From: Clostridia bacterium
GTDB lineage: Bacteria; Bacillota; Clostridia; Oscillospirales; CAG-382
Assembly: GCA_017429165.1 (NCBI GenBank)
Contig: JAFRPL010000015.1
Location: 55,725-119,724, forward strand
DNA length: 64,000 bases
Reading direction: 5' to 3'
Shown here: one piece after another, positions 25,664 through 34,862 of the stretch
Layout of the letters: each line of letters opens with the position of its first letter
Position numbering within the stretch: position 1 is the first letter of the stretch
Notes under the pieces: generated by a model
What the model was told of the DNA's origin: nothing
Seen by the model: only the letters and a program-made list of their open reading frames with translations
The model's database searches: none
Program-made: the position numbers and the translations under genes

Positions 25664-25846
25664 GTTTGCGGACCCTATTTATGTAGAAAAAGGGTGCTTC
25701 AACGAAAAACTCGACTGCCGTACAACCGTACGGCGACGCTCGTTTTTCGTCGAAAATCGCTCGATTCTATGCGCTCTGCCTTGTGACGCCGCAGCGTTCG
25801 GTCACGCACGCCGGAACGTTTGCATAAAAGGCGAACGCGCCCGCCG
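25657..25846. repeat. Intergenic repeat, copy 1
   Basis: About 190 bp, repeated at 25873-26092. It contains a hairpin with outer arms ACGAAAAAC (25702-25710) and GTTTTTCGT (25742-25750) and inner CGTAC/GTACG, then a nearly invariant segment from 25758 (GCTCGATTCTATGCGCTC onward to the GTGAC/GTCAC stem). No gene; short open frames here are by-products. Confidence 0.75.
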
Positions 25847-25872
25847 GAATGACAATACAAATCTGGCATAGT

Positions 25873-26092
25873 CTTGTTTGTTTTATGACCTGATTATGTG
25901 TAAAAAAAGTGCTTGACCAAAAACTCGACTGCCGTACGACAGTACGGCGACGCTCGTTTTTGGCCATTCGGGGTCCCCGGCGAACCGAAGGTTCGTTGGG
26001 GTGTTTCAAAATTTGCTCGATTCTATGCGCTCTGCCTTGTGACGCCGCAGCGTTCGGTCACGCCCGCCGGAACGTTTGCGGAAAAGGCGGAA
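25873..26092. repeat. Intergenic repeat, copy 2
   Basis: Second copy of the 25657-25846 repeat with a 40-base insertion (about 25964-26010, itself containing GAACC/GGTTC). The hairpin arms read CCAAAAAC (25917-25924) and GTTTTTGG (25956-25963): the base pair next to the A-tract is reversed relative to copy 1, so pairing is kept. Confidence 0.75.
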
Positions 26093-26310
26093 ATGACGCC
26101 GGAGCGTTGGGTTACGCCCGCCGGAATGTATGGTTGAGCTTGTCTAAACGGTCGGCTACGTGTTTTATATACACCCTCCCCGCGCCGCCGCCCAAGCCGG
26201 GCCCTCGCTTCGCTCTGCCCGGCGGCGCGGGAGTTAAAAGCAAAAAACGATATCGGCGTATATACGGCGCAAAACGGCTTTCGATTCCGGAGTATTTTTG
26301 ATTTTTTGTA
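26093..26310. other. GC-rich palindrome and gene-free sequence before the ABC operon
   Basis: 26179-26190 (CCCGCGCCGCCG) pairs perfectly with 26220-26231 around a 29-base loop that itself contains CCGGGC/GCCCGG-type pairing. It resembles a REP-like or terminator-like palindrome without a T-run. Nothing else is seen here. Confidence 0.5.
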
Positions 26311-26339
26311 TTTACAAGCCGTTTTCCTTGTGATATAAT
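26311..26339 (+). promoter_or_regulatory. Promoter of the sugar ABC operon
   Basis: TTTACA, 17-bp spacer, TATAAT, 44 bases before the ATG at 26383. Confidence 0.75.
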
Positions 26340-26382
26340 CAAATCAAACAATGGCGCAATTTGGTTTCCGGAGGCCTGTCTT

Positions 26383-27495
26383 ATGAAGATCGTCCTTAAA
26401 AATCTCACCAAAGTATTCAGCGGCAAAGGAAAGCGCCGCGGCGAAAAAGTCGTGGCGGTGAACCGTTTCGACCTCACCATCCCCGACGGCAAGCTCGTGG
26501 GGCTGCTCGGGCCTTCCGGCTGCGGCAAAAGCACGCTGCTCAACCTCATCTGCGGGCTCGAAGAACCCACCGAGGGCCGCATCCTGTTTGGCGAAGACGA
26601 CATAACCGATCTCCCTCCCGAAGCGCGCGGCGTGGGAATGGTGTTCCAGAACTACGCGCTTTATCCGCATCTTTCCGTGCACGACAACATAAGCTTCCCG
26701 CTCGAAAATCTGCGGGGCAAAAAGCGTCTGCCCAAAGAAGAAATGGAAAAGCGGGTGCTTGACGCGGCGAAACTGGTGCAGATATCCGAGCTTATGGAAC
26801 GCCGGCCGGACGAACTTTCGGGCGGTCAGCAGCAGCGTGTGGCGATCGCCCGCGCGCTGGTCAAAACCCCGGGCGTGCTCCTGCTCGACGAGCCGCTTTC
26901 CAACCTCGACGCCAGGCTCAGACTGCAAACGCGCGAAGAGATACGGCGCATCCAGTGCGAGACCGGCGTCACCACCGTGTTCGTCACGCACGACCAGGAA
27001 GAAGCCATGTCCATTTCGGACTTTATAATAGTTATGAAAGAAGGCGTGCTGCAGCAGATGGGCGAGCCGCAGGCGATCTACGAGCAGCCCGTGAACCTGT
27101 TCGTGGCAAAATTCCTGGGCAACCCGCAGATCAACGTTTTCGACGCCGAAGTGCGTTCCGGCAGGCTTTACATAGGCGGCGCCGACGTCATGTCCGCCGG
27201 AGGCGTTGCAGATCAGCCGGTCTGGGCGGGCGTACGTCCCGAAGGACTCGTTGCGGATGCAGAAGGCCCGCTCGAATGCGGTCTCGTCCGCGTGGAGATC
27301 ATGGGACGCGACACCAGCATCGTGTTCAAGCACGGCTCTTTCACCGGCGCTTCCGCCCGCGCCATAGTCCCCACCGCAAAGAACGTCGACCGTTCCGCGC
27401 AGACCGTCCGTTTTTCGCTCAATCCCGAAAAAGTGCACATTTTTTCAAAGTCCGATGAAATGAGACTCAACGCCGCCGGAGGGGAAGGAAAATGA
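26383..27495 (+). CDS. Sugar ABC transporter ATP-binding protein (MalK/UgpC type)
   Basis: 370 residues. Walker A GPSGCGKSTLL, Q-loop MVFQNYALYPHLS, signature LSGGQQQRVAIARAL, Walker B LLLDEPLSNLD and H-loop VTHDQEEA are all intact. The C-terminal 130 residues form the TOBE-type regulatory domain (VWAGVRPEGL) typical of MalK/UgpC. It powers import through the two permeases encoded next (ATGA overlap at 27492). In many Clostridia one such ATPase serves several importers, so it may also energize the importer using the 23947 lipoprotein. Confidence 0.95.
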   Translation: MKIVLKNLTKVFSGKGKRRGEKVVAVNRFDLTIPDGKLVGLLGPSGCGKSTLLNLICGLEEPTEGRILFGEDDITDLPPEARGVGMVFQNYALYPHLSVHDNISFPLENLRGKKRLPKEEMEKRVLDAAKLVQISELMERRPDELSGGQQQRVAIARALVKTPGVLLLDEPLSNLDARLRLQTREEIRRIQCETGVTTVFVTHDQEEAMSISDFIIVMKEGVLQQMGEPQAIYEQPVNLFVAKFLGNPQINVFDAEVRSGRLYIGGADVMSAGGVADQPVWAGVRPEGLVADAEGPLECGLVRVEIMGRDTSIVFKHGSFTGASARAIVPTAKNVDRSAQTVRFSLNPEKVHIFSKSDEMRLNAAGGEGK

Positions 27496-28382
27496 AACGC
27501 AGAAGATCGAAGGGTTGGCTGTATCTGCTGCCGGCGATATTGCTGCTCGGCGCTTTTATGGTCTATCCGCTAATCGACGTTTTCATATATTCGCTCGAGG
27601 AAGGGTACAATTCCGCGTCGCAGACGTTCGGCGGCGTGGGACTGTACAACTATTCGCACGTCCTGCGCGACCCGTACTTCATGCAGGCGCTCAGGAACAC
27701 CTTTATCATAGTCATAATAACCGTGCCGGTGTCGACCGGGCTCGCGCTGCTCATCTCGCTGCAGCTTTCCAAAATCAAGAAACTGCAGGAACTGTTCCAG
27801 ACGGTGTTCTTCCTGCCGTACGTCACCAACACGCTCGCCGTCGGTTTGGTGTTTATGATACTCTTCAAGCGCACGCCGTACACCGACGGGCTCATAAACC
27901 TGATGATAAGCGTCTTCGGCGCGGGGCCTGTGGATTTCATCGACGGCCCGTACGCCGCCAAGATGTTCGTTATGTGCTTTTACACGGTGTGGGTGGTGCT
28001 GCCGTTCAAGATACTCATACTCACCAGCGCTCTCGCTTCGGTCAAAAAGGAATATTATAACGCCGCCCGGGTCGACGGCACTCCCAAGTGGCGCGTGTTC
28101 ACCAAGATAACGCTGCCCGCCATATCGCCTATGATGTTTTACCTTATAATCACGGGCTTTATCGGCGCGTTCAAAGCGTACAGCGACGAAGTCGCGCTGT
28201 TCGGAACCGACCTCAACGCCGCCGGGATGAACACCATAGTGGGATATATCTACGATATGCTTTACGGCAACGGGGGCGGATATCCTTCCTACGCCGCCGC
28301 CGCCGCGCTCATACTGTTTGCGATAGTGCTCACCATAACGGTGATAAACCTTATGGTCAGCCGCAAACATGTGTATTACTGA
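27492..28382 (+). CDS. Sugar ABC transporter permease (MalF/UgpA type)
   Basis: 296 residues with six membrane segments (first at 10-30, last at 265-285). The cytoplasmic EAA loop reads YYNAARVDGTPKWRVFTKIT and contacts the ATPase. Overlaps the ATPase gene by four bases and is followed after 17 bp by the partner permease. Confidence 0.92.
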   Translation: MKRRRSKGWLYLLPAILLLGAFMVYPLIDVFIYSLEEGYNSASQTFGGVGLYNYSHVLRDPYFMQALRNTFIIVIITVPVSTGLALLISLQLSKIKKLQELFQTVFFLPYVTNTLAVGLVFMILFKRTPYTDGLINLMISVFGAGPVDFIDGPYAAKMFVMCFYTVWVVLPFKILILTSALASVKKEYYNAARVDGTPKWRVFTKITLPAISPMMFYLIITGFIGAFKAYSDEVALFGTDLNAAGMNTIVGYIYDMLYGNGGGYPSYAAAAALILFAIVLTITVINLMVSRKHVYY

Positions 28383-28399
28383 AAGGGGGCGCGCAAGAT

Positions 28400-29269
28400 A
28401 TGACAAAACAGCAGTACTTTGAACGACGAATCGCCCGCACAAAGGATATAACCTTTACCGTCATACGCTATTTACTGCTCGGGATCTGGGCGGTGATAGT
28501 GCTGTTCCCGTTTTACTGGATGCTGCTCACCTCGGTAAAGGAATACGGTGCGTACAATTCCGAATTCATTCCCAGATTCTTTACGCTTTCGCCCACTTTT
28601 CAGAATTATATCGACGCTTTCACCACGGTGTCGCTGGGCAGATATTTCATCAACACGGTGATATACACCCTAGCGACCACGGCGCTCATGCTCGCGGTGA
28701 CTGTCCCCGCGGCGTTCGCGTTCGCGCGGCTGGAATTCAAGGGCAAGGATATCGTGTTCGTGCTTTTCCTTGCGCTTATGATGATCCCCACAGAGCTCGT
28801 CATAATAACTAATTTCGTCACGGTCACCGACCTTGGGCTGCGCAACACCTTCACCGGGCTCATACTGCCCACGGCGACTTCGGTGTTCTACATATATCTG
28901 TTAAAGGAAAACTTCGGGCAGGTGCCGGAAGAGATATACAAAGCCGCCAAGGTCGACGGCACCTCGGACTTCAAGTTCCTGCTCAAGGTGCTCGTGCCGA
29001 TCTGCCGGCCCACGATCGTCACCATAACCATACTCAAAGTTATCGAATGCTGGAACGCCTACGTCTGGCCGCGGCTCATCACCGATAACGAGGCGTATTA
29101 TCTCGTTTCCAACGGCATACAGGAAATACGCGAAAACGGCTTCGGCCGCGACAACATCCCCGCGATGATGGCGGCGGTGGTCGTGATCTCGGTGCCGCTT
29201 ATCGTGCTGTTCCTCGTGTTCCGCAAAAAGATAATGGCGGGCGTTTCGAGAGGAGGGCTCAAAGGATGA
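28400..29269 (+). CDS. Sugar ABC transporter permease (MalG/UgpE type)
   Basis: 289 residues, six membrane segments. FPFYWMLLTSVK near residue 40 and the EAA loop IYKAAKVDGTSDFKFLLKVL are typical of MalG-like subunits. I chose the ATG at 28400 (GAAAGGGGG site) giving MTKQQYFERR; the frame is open much further upstream but only as a by-product of the preceding gene. Confidence 0.92.
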   Translation: MTKQQYFERRIARTKDITFTVIRYLLLGIWAVIVLFPFYWMLLTSVKEYGAYNSEFIPRFFTLSPTFQNYIDAFTTVSLGRYFINTVIYTLATTALMLAVTVPAAFAFARLEFKGKDIVFVLFLALMMIPTELVIITNFVTVTDLGLRNTFTGLILPTATSVFYIYLLKENFGQVPEEIYKAAKVDGTSDFKFLLKVLVPICRPTIVTITILKVIECWNAYVWPRLITDNEAYYLVSNGIQEIRENGFGRDNIPAMMAAVVVISVPLIVLFLVFRKKIMAGVSRGGLKG

Positions 29270-30849
29270 AAAAAGCCGTGCTGTTCCTTCTCGCGCTTTC
29301 GTTCGTTCTGCCCGCGCTTTTGTGCTCGTGCCACGGCTCGCGCGGGATGGACGAATTCGTATTGCCAGGGGAATTCGATACGTCAAGGCATTTCGATATC
29401 GTTTTCTGGGCGAAAAACGACACAAACAAAACTCAGATCGACGTGTACAACAAAGCGAAAGACGCGTTCGAGCAGGCGTACCCTAACGTCAGCGTGACTA
29501 TAAGGTTCTACACCGATTACAGCGTCATCTACAACGACGTCATTACCAACATATCCACGCAGACCACTCCCAACGTGTGCATCTCGTACCCCGACCACAT
29601 AGCCACCTATATGACCGGCGATAACGTCGTCGTCCCGCTGAACGCGCTGATGGACGACCCCGACTACGGCCTGGGCGGCGCCAAAGTGAAATTCGATTCG
29701 GTGCGCAGGGAAGAGATAGTCCCCAAATTCCTTGAGGAATGCTCGTTCGGCGGAACGTACTACGCGCTGCCGTTCATGCGCTCCACCGAGGCGTGCTACA
29801 TCAACAAGACGTACGTCGAAAAACTCGGCTATCAACTCCCGGACGAACTCACCTGGGATTTTGTTTGGGAAGTTTCGGAAAAAGCCGTGCGGAAGGACGA
29901 AGACGGCACTTACGCCGTCAACGGGCAGAACGTCATGCTGCCGTTCATCTACAAATCCACCGACAATATGCTCATCACCGTCCTGCGGCAGAAAGACGCC
30001 CCGTATTCCGAAAGCGACGGGAGCATAAAGATATTCAATGATACCACGCGCGAAGTGCTCGACGATATCGCGTCGCACGTCGTAACCAACGCGTTTTCCA
30101 CGTTCAAGATATCCGGCTACCCCGGCAACTATCTCAACGCCGGACAGTGCATCTTCGCCATAGATTCCACCGCGGGCGCCACTTGGATGGGCTCCGAGGC
30201 GCCGCTTATGGATATCCATTCCGAAAAAGTGGTGGAATTCGAGATCGCGGTGCGGACCATTCCGCAGTACGATACCCAAAACCCCAAAATGATTTCGCAG
30301 GGGCCGTCTTTGTGCCTGTTCAACAAGAAGGATCCGCAGGAAGTGCTGGCGTCGTGGCTGTTTATGCAGTACCTGCTCACCAACGAAACGCAGATCGCCT
30401 ATTCCGGCACCGAAGGCTACGTCCCCGTCACCGCGCGGGCGCAGAACGACGCGGCCTATACCGAATATCTCAATTACGCGGGCGAGCCCGACGCCGACCA
30501 CTACTGGGTCAAACTGGCGGCGAGCAAGCTGCTTCTGGACAACATAGAAAACACCTTCGTCACTCCGGTGTTCAACGGCTCGGCGTCGCTTCGGAGCGCG
30601 GCTTCGCAGCTGGTGGAAAGCACGGTCAAAGCGGTGCGCCGCAAAGAGACGGTCGACGACGCGTTTTACAAAAAGCTGTATAACGATGTCCAAGCCATGT
30701 ATCACCTTTCCGAAAATTCCGCGGGCAGAGGAACGGACGAAGGGCCGCTTTCCGGCACGGCGGTGACGCTTCTGGTTGTGCTATGTGCGGCGTGGGCGTG
30801 CATTGCGGCGGTTTTTTTGGTGCAAAGAGTAAAAAAATCCAAAGAATGA
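29266..30849 (+). CDS. Sugar-binding lipoprotein with an extra C-terminal membrane helix
   Basis: 527 residues, ATGA overlap with the permease. Signal peptide with lipobox LLCSC; binding fold from FDIVFWAKNDTNKT to about residue 470 with the usual hinge motifs. Unusually, the C-terminus has a second hydrophobic helix (VTLLVVLCAAWACIAAVFL) and a basic tail RVKKSKE, which would anchor the protein at both ends. Solute-binding proteins normally end after the fold. Substrate unknown; operon membership makes it the cognate receptor. Confidence 0.88.
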   Translation: MKKAVLFLLALSFVLPALLCSCHGSRGMDEFVLPGEFDTSRHFDIVFWAKNDTNKTQIDVYNKAKDAFEQAYPNVSVTIRFYTDYSVIYNDVITNISTQTTPNVCISYPDHIATYMTGDNVVVPLNALMDDPDYGLGGAKVKFDSVRREEIVPKFLEECSFGGTYYALPFMRSTEACYINKTYVEKLGYQLPDELTWDFVWEVSEKAVRKDEDGTYAVNGQNVMLPFIYKSTDNMLITVLRQKDAPYSESDGSIKIFNDTTREVLDDIASHVVTNAFSTFKISGYPGNYLNAGQCIFAIDSTAGATWMGSEAPLMDIHSEKVVEFEIAVRTIPQYDTQNPKMISQGPSLCLFNKKDPQEVLASWLFMQYLLTNETQIAYSGTEGYVPVTARAQNDAAYTEYLNYAGEPDADHYWVKLAASKLLLDNIENTFVTPVFNGSASLRSAASQLVESTVKAVRRKETVDDAFYKKLYNDVQAMYHLSENSAGRGTDEGPLSGTAVTLLVVLCAAWACIAAVFLVQRVKKSKE

Positions 30850-30859
30850 TATTTATGGC

Positions 30860-30888
30860 TTGATTTAATCGAAAAAGTGTATTATAAT
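30860..30888 (+). promoter_or_regulatory. Promoter of the 30961 lipoprotein gene
   Basis: TTGATT, 17-bp spacer, TATAAT; the ribosome site AAGAAAGGAAG precedes ATG 30961. Confidence 0.75.
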
Positions 30889-30960
30889 AGTGTCAATACG
30901 GAACAGTATCCTCCGTCAACACGAAAAATTAAACCGAATTTCAAGAAAGGAAGATTCATT

Positions 30961-31713
30961 ATGAAAAAACTGTTGGTAATAGTTCTTGCGCTGGCAATGC
31001 TCGCCACGCTCGCGGCGTGCGGCACAAAAGACGATCCCGCCAAAAAGTCCGAAGGCGTTTTGACCTACGCAGAATACGCGGCTGCCGCTATCGACAGCGA
31101 AGTCGTCATCGAGACTTACGTCCAGGCCAAACAGGGCTGGTGGGAAAAAGAAGGCGTAGGCGGCGTTGGCACGTTCTACACTCAGGACGCCGAAGGCGGC
31201 TATTTCCTTTACGACATGCCCTGCTCCAAAGCGGATTACGACAAACTCGTTAAAGGCACCAAGATCAAAGTCACCGGCAAAAAGGCCGAATGGAGCGGCG
31301 AAGTCGAAATAATCGACGCCACCTTCGTTATCGAAGACGGCAATTACACAGCTCCCGCCGCCGACGTCACCTCCCTTGTCGGCAAAGACGAGATCGCCGC
31401 TAAGATGAATACGTTCATCGCCATCAAAGGCGCTGTCGTAGAAGCCGTCGGTCAGGACGCCGAAGGCAACGACGTGGCGTGGTTCTACAAATGGAACGGC
31501 GCCGGCAGCGAAGGCGACGACCTCTATTTCAAGGTCAACGTCAACGGCGCTTCGCTCACTCTGGTAGTCGAATCGTATCTCTGCGGCCCGGACACCGACG
31601 TTTACAAAGCGGTCAAGGAACTCAAGATCGGCGATAAGATCGATCTCGAAGGTTTCCTTTACTGGTACGAAGGCGCTCAGCCCCACGTCACTTCTGTAAA
31701 AGCAGCCGGCTGA
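30961..31713 (+). CDS. Lipoprotein with two OB-fold-like domains
   Basis: 250 residues. Signal peptide ending LATLAAC. The mature part seems to hold two copies of one fold: each begins with a YAEYAAAAIDSEVVIET / KMNTFIAIKGAVVEAVG type strand, then VKGTKIKVTGKKAEWSG / IGDKIDLEGFLYW, the rhythm of OB-fold nucleic-acid or oligosaccharide binding domains. Single gene with its own promoter and terminator. Role unknown. Confidence 0.7.
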   Translation: MKKLLVIVLALAMLATLAACGTKDDPAKKSEGVLTYAEYAAAAIDSEVVIETYVQAKQGWWEKEGVGGVGTFYTQDAEGGYFLYDMPCSKADYDKLVKGTKIKVTGKKAEWSGEVEIIDATFVIEDGNYTAPAADVTSLVGKDEIAAKMNTFIAIKGAVVEAVGQDAEGNDVAWFYKWNGAGSEGDDLYFKVNVNGASLTLVVESYLCGPDTDVYKAVKELKIGDKIDLEGFLYWYEGAQPHVTSVKAAG

Positions 31714-31729
31714 ACAAAATAACAAAATC

Positions 31730-31763
31730 AAGACCGTGAGCTTTGCGCCCGCGGTCTTTTTTT
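31730..31763 (+). terminator. Terminator after the 30961 gene
   Basis: AAGACCGTG pairs with CGCGGTCTT (31730-31738 with 31750-31758) followed by seven T. Confidence 0.85.
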
Positions 31764-31798
31764 GCGAATATTTCGCACTTGCGCGGCGGCAAAGTCCA

Positions 31799-31827
31799 TT
31801 GACTTTTTGCGTGCGGTGTTGTATAAT
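31799..31827 (+). promoter_or_regulatory. Promoter of pspC-rubrerythrin genes
   Basis: TTGACT, 17-bp spacer, TATAAT, 38 bases before ATG 31866 (AAAGGAG site). Confidence 0.8.
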
Positions 31828-31865
31828 ACGAATGTAAACAAATCTGCAAAGGAGTTCTGTGTGAA

Positions 31866-32084
31866 ATGGCAAAGAAACTTTATAAAGACACAAAGCACAA
31901 AAAGATCTGCGGCGTGTGCGCCGGTATCTCCGAATACCTCGATATCGACGTCACGGTGATCCGTCTGCTGTGGGTGATCTTCGGCTGTCTGGGCGGCGCC
32001 GGATTCGTCGCTTACATCATGGCGGCTTTCATTATGCCCGATAAAGGCGATTATCTCGAAGACGGCACTCACGAAAACGAATAA
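31866..32084 (+). CDS. PspC-domain membrane protein
   Basis: 72 residues. The first 30 residues (KKLYKDTKHKKICGVCAGI, then EYLDIDVTVIRLLWV) and the single membrane helix with GGAGFVAYIMAAFIMP are the PspC domain, linked to envelope stress responses. The family is usually short, so length is normal. It is 31 bp before the rubrerythrin gene, suggesting co-expression under stress. Confidence 0.92.
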   Translation: MAKKLYKDTKHKKICGVCAGISEYLDIDVTVIRLLWVIFGCLGGAGFVAYIMAAFIMPDKGDYLEDGTHENE

Positions 32085-32115
32085 TAACATAAAATAAAAA
32101 AACGGAGGAACAATC

Positions 32116-32661
32116 ATGAAAAAATTCAGATGCCCCATTTGCGGCTACATACACGAAGGCGACACGCCCCCTGAATCCTGCCCCGTATGCAAAGCTCCCG
32201 GCAGCAAATTCGTCGAGCTCGAAGAGACCAGAGTCTGGGCGGCGGAGCACGTCGTAGGCGCGGGTAAAAAGATCGATCCGCGCGTTGTCGAAGGACTTCG
32301 TTCCAATTTCACCGGCGAATGCACCGAAGTCGGCATGTATCTCGCCATGGCGCGCGTCGCGCACCGCGAAGGATACCCCGAAATAGGCCTTTACTGGGAA
32401 AAAGCCGCTTATGAAGAAGCCGAACACGCCGCCAAGTTCGCCGAGCTTTTAGGCGAAGTGGTGAGCGATTCCACCAAGGTCAACCTGCAAAAGCGCGTCG
32501 AGGCCGAATACGGCGCCACGCTCGGCAAGACCGAGCTCGCCAAGCTCGCCAAAGAGCTGGGCTACGACGCCATACACGACACCGTGCACGAAATGGCGCG
32601 CGACGAAGCCCGCCACGGCAAAGCGCTCGAAGGATTGCTCAAGAGATATTTCAATAAATAA
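32116..32661 (+). CDS. Reverse rubrerythrin (rubredoxin domain first)
   Basis: 181 residues. An N-terminal rubredoxin-like iron site (CPICGY...CPVCKAPG, residues 6-30) precedes the four-helix diiron domain with [19 protein letters not shown] and DEARHGKAL ligands. This order is opposite to classical rubrerythrin and is found in anaerobes, where the enzyme reduces hydrogen peroxide with NADH-derived electrons. Supports an anaerobic host. Confidence 0.93.
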   Translation: MKKFRCPICGYIHEGDTPPESCPVCKAPGSKFVELEETRVWAAEHVVGAGKKIDPRVVEGLRSNFTGECTEVGMYLAMARVAHREGYPEIGLYWEKAAYEEAEHAAKFAELLGEVVSDSTKVNLQKRVEAEYGATLGKTELAKLAKELGYDAIHDTVHEMARDEARHGKALEGLLKRYFNK

Positions 32662-32673
32662 ATAAAAAAGTTT

Positions 32674-33558
32674 ATGAAACTGTTTAAAAAAACGATATGC
32701 GCCGTTCTCGCGTCGGTATGCGTGTTGTCTTTTTCGTCCTGCGAGAGAAACATTACGGGTGAGTGGAGAAACGAAAATAACGGCGCCATTTATGAGTTCA
32801 AAGGCGCCGGCGTCGTAAGAATGCGCCTGTTCAATTTCTATACGACAGGCACGTATTTTATCAGCGGCGACGATCTGACTCTCAGCATCGGCGCGCCTGA
32901 ATTCGGGGTCGACGGCAACGTTACTTACCGAATAGAAAGCGATAAGATTTACCGGCCCGGTCCCGATGGATCTTACGAAGTTTATCTTACGCGCATCACC
33001 GAAAACTCCAGTACTGGTGCGGAAGGCGATCTTCCGGTGCCCGGCGAGATCGATATCGACGAATATACCTACAAAAACAGCACTTTCGGGTTCGGGTTCG
33101 AGCTCGACCGCTCGTGGGATATAATGTGGTCGGATGATTTCGCGTCGAAAGTCGGAAATATGGATTATACCGAAGCTTTGCAGAATCTTGATGAGATAGA
33201 TGACTTTTGCGCCATCAATTATTTTGACGGCCGCCGCGTACTTGTCAGTTATGACAATATGAAAAAACATATGGCGGTCGCTTACGAACTGGAATCTTAT
33301 CTCAATATAATGAAGACCGTTTTCGAGCGCTTGGCTGAATCGCATGGCGCCAGGTTGAAAACTCTCGAGCCTGTATCGCGTACTCTCGGCGGCAAGACAT
33401 TAGACGGGTATTATTTTATGACCGAATATGAAGGAACAAATGCATATGAGTATTTCTTTGCTTCGAAATTCGGCGATTATATGGGCACCATAGTGATAAA
33501 TGCCGGCAGCGTCGAAGAACTCGACGCCACGCTCGGCCTGTTCTATCCGCTGGGTTGA
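32674..33558 (+). CDS. Lipoprotein, two-domain, paralog of 34863 gene
   Basis: 294 residues. Signal peptide with lipobox SFSSC. Residues 25-115 resemble a DUF5640-type small beta-barrel (ITGEWRNENNGAIYEFKG). Residues 125-294 (DEYTYKNSTFGFGFELDRSW to VEELDATLGLFYP) align with almost the whole mature part of the protein at 34863-35525. Twelve bases after rubrerythrin, so possibly read through from it, though no ribosome site is clear. Function unknown. Confidence 0.75.
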   Translation: MKLFKKTICAVLASVCVLSFSSCERNITGEWRNENNGAIYEFKGAGVVRMRLFNFYTTGTYFISGDDLTLSIGAPEFGVDGNVTYRIESDKIYRPGPDGSYEVYLTRITENSSTGAEGDLPVPGEIDIDEYTYKNSTFGFGFELDRSWDIMWSDDFASKVGNMDYTEALQNLDEIDDFCAINYFDGRRVLVSYDNMKKHMAVAYELESYLNIMKTVFERLAESHGARLKTLEPVSRTLGGKTLDGYYFMTEYEGTNAYEYFFASKFGDYMGTIVINAGSVEELDATLGLFYPLG

Positions 33559-33688
33559 TCGTATATTAAAACCGTAAACAGGGAAAAGATCGGGTAAGAG
33601 TATCTGCGAGCGTCAAGGGGCGAGGGAACACCTTGCTCCTTGTTCATCAAATAAGCAAACATTCTTTACGGAAAGGTGTTTTGAAGAC

Positions 33689-34759
33689 GTGGAAATCGAA
33701 AAGATAGACAAAAACTTTAAAAAAGACCGCGTGGAGGATACCGGCGGCAGGCGCCGCCATACGATCCCGTGCGAGGGATTCGACCTTTACGGCGTGTTTT
33801 ACGACGAAAAGCGCGGGCTCTTCATGCGCATGGACGGCGACGTGGCGTCGCGCGTGAGTCCGGGCGTTTCGTATCTTGCTTCATATACCTCGGGCGGACG
33901 TCTCAGGTTCAGGACCGATTCGTCCGTCATAGGGATATCGGTCGCATACGACGCGCTCTGCAATATGCCTCATATGCCGCTCACGGGCAGCAGCGGATTC
34001 GCGCTGCTGGAAAAGGTCGGGAGCGCATATAAGAACGTCTGCGTTTTCAGGCCCAATCCCGATGAAAAAAGCGGTTACACGGGCGAAGTCAAAGTGAACG
34101 GCGGTATTGCCCGCGAATACGTGCTGTATTTTCCGCTTTACAACAGCGTAAAAGAACTTGCGATATATCTCGATGCCGGTTCGTCGCTTTACGAGCCGGA
34201 AAAATACCGCGAAAAGGCGCCGGTCCTCTATTACGGCGCGTCCATAGATCAGGGCGGCTGCGCTTCCCGCCCCGACAGCAGCTACCCGGCGATACTTTCC
34301 AAATGGAACGATATCGATTTTATAAACCTCGGCTTTTCCGGCAACTGCATGGGCGAACAGCTCATGGCGGAATACCTTACCGGTATAGAATGCAGCATGC
34401 TCTTTATGGCGTACGACGGAAACGCGCCCGACGCGGCGTTCCTTGAAAAAACGCATTACCCGTTTTACCAGACGTACCGCAAAGTCAAAAAGAATATCCC
34501 CGTGGTGTTTATGTCGGTGCCGTGTTTCGAGACTTTCGCCGAATCGCCCGTGCGCAGAAACGTGCTGTACGATTCGTATCTGAAGGCGCGCGCCGCCGGC
34601 GACGAAAACGTATACTTTATCGACGGCGAAACGCTCTTCGGCGACCGCGACAGGGAAATATGCACCGTCGAAGGCGTGCATCCCAACGATCTGGGGTTCT
34701 ACCGCATGGCGCAGGTGATTTATAAGACCTTCGGTATTATCGGCGCCGAATTCCTGTGA
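33689..34759 (+). CDS. SGNH/GDSL-type hydrolase, 356 aa
   Basis: Cytoplasmic esterase of the carbohydrate esterase-like SGNH type. Residues 1-165 are a beta-sandwich accessory domain; from 175 the SGNH blocks appear: VLYYGASIDQGG (block I, nucleophile Ser), INLGFSGN (block II), YDGNAPD (block III, Asn) and VEGVHPNDLGF (block V, Asp-x-x-His in the variant form with Glu). Probably removes acetyl groups from sugars. Start is GTG at 33689 with GGAAAGG upstream. A stem-loop lies at 33614-33642 before it. Confidence 0.82.
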   Translation: MEIEKIDKNFKKDRVEDTGGRRRHTIPCEGFDLYGVFYDEKRGLFMRMDGDVASRVSPGVSYLASYTSGGRLRFRTDSSVIGISVAYDALCNMPHMPLTGSSGFALLEKVGSAYKNVCVFRPNPDEKSGYTGEVKVNGGIAREYVLYFPLYNSVKELAIYLDAGSSLYEPEKYREKAPVLYYGASIDQGGCASRPDSSYPAILSKWNDIDFINLGFSGNCMGEQLMAEYLTGIECSMLFMAYDGNAPDAAFLEKTHYPFYQTYRKVKKNIPVVFMSVPCFETFAESPVRRNVLYDSYLKARAAGDENVYFIDGETLFGDRDREICTVEGVHPNDLGFYRMAQVIYKTFGIIGAEFL

Positions 34760-34789
34760 ACACGGCGCCCGTGACCGTATAAAAAAGTA

Positions 34790-34818
34790 TTGACTTTGCT
34801 TACCGCGCGTGGTATTAT
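34790..34818 (+). promoter_or_regulatory. Promoter of the 34863 gene
   Basis: TTGACT, 17-bp spacer, TATTAT; AAGGAGG site at 34850-34856. Confidence 0.75.
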
Positions 34819-34862
34819 AAACAAAAAAGAAATAAAGCAGCCTTATTTAAGGAGGAACGGAA

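Noticed and set aside
25662..26301. Short open frames on both strands in the intergenic repeats
   Set aside because: The frames arise from the repeat family; they differ between copies and lack ribosome sites.
28088..28399. Upstream extension of the second permease gene
   Set aside because: The open frame continues upstream, but this part is Arg/His-rich shadow of the first permease; the ribosome site and family start are at 28400.
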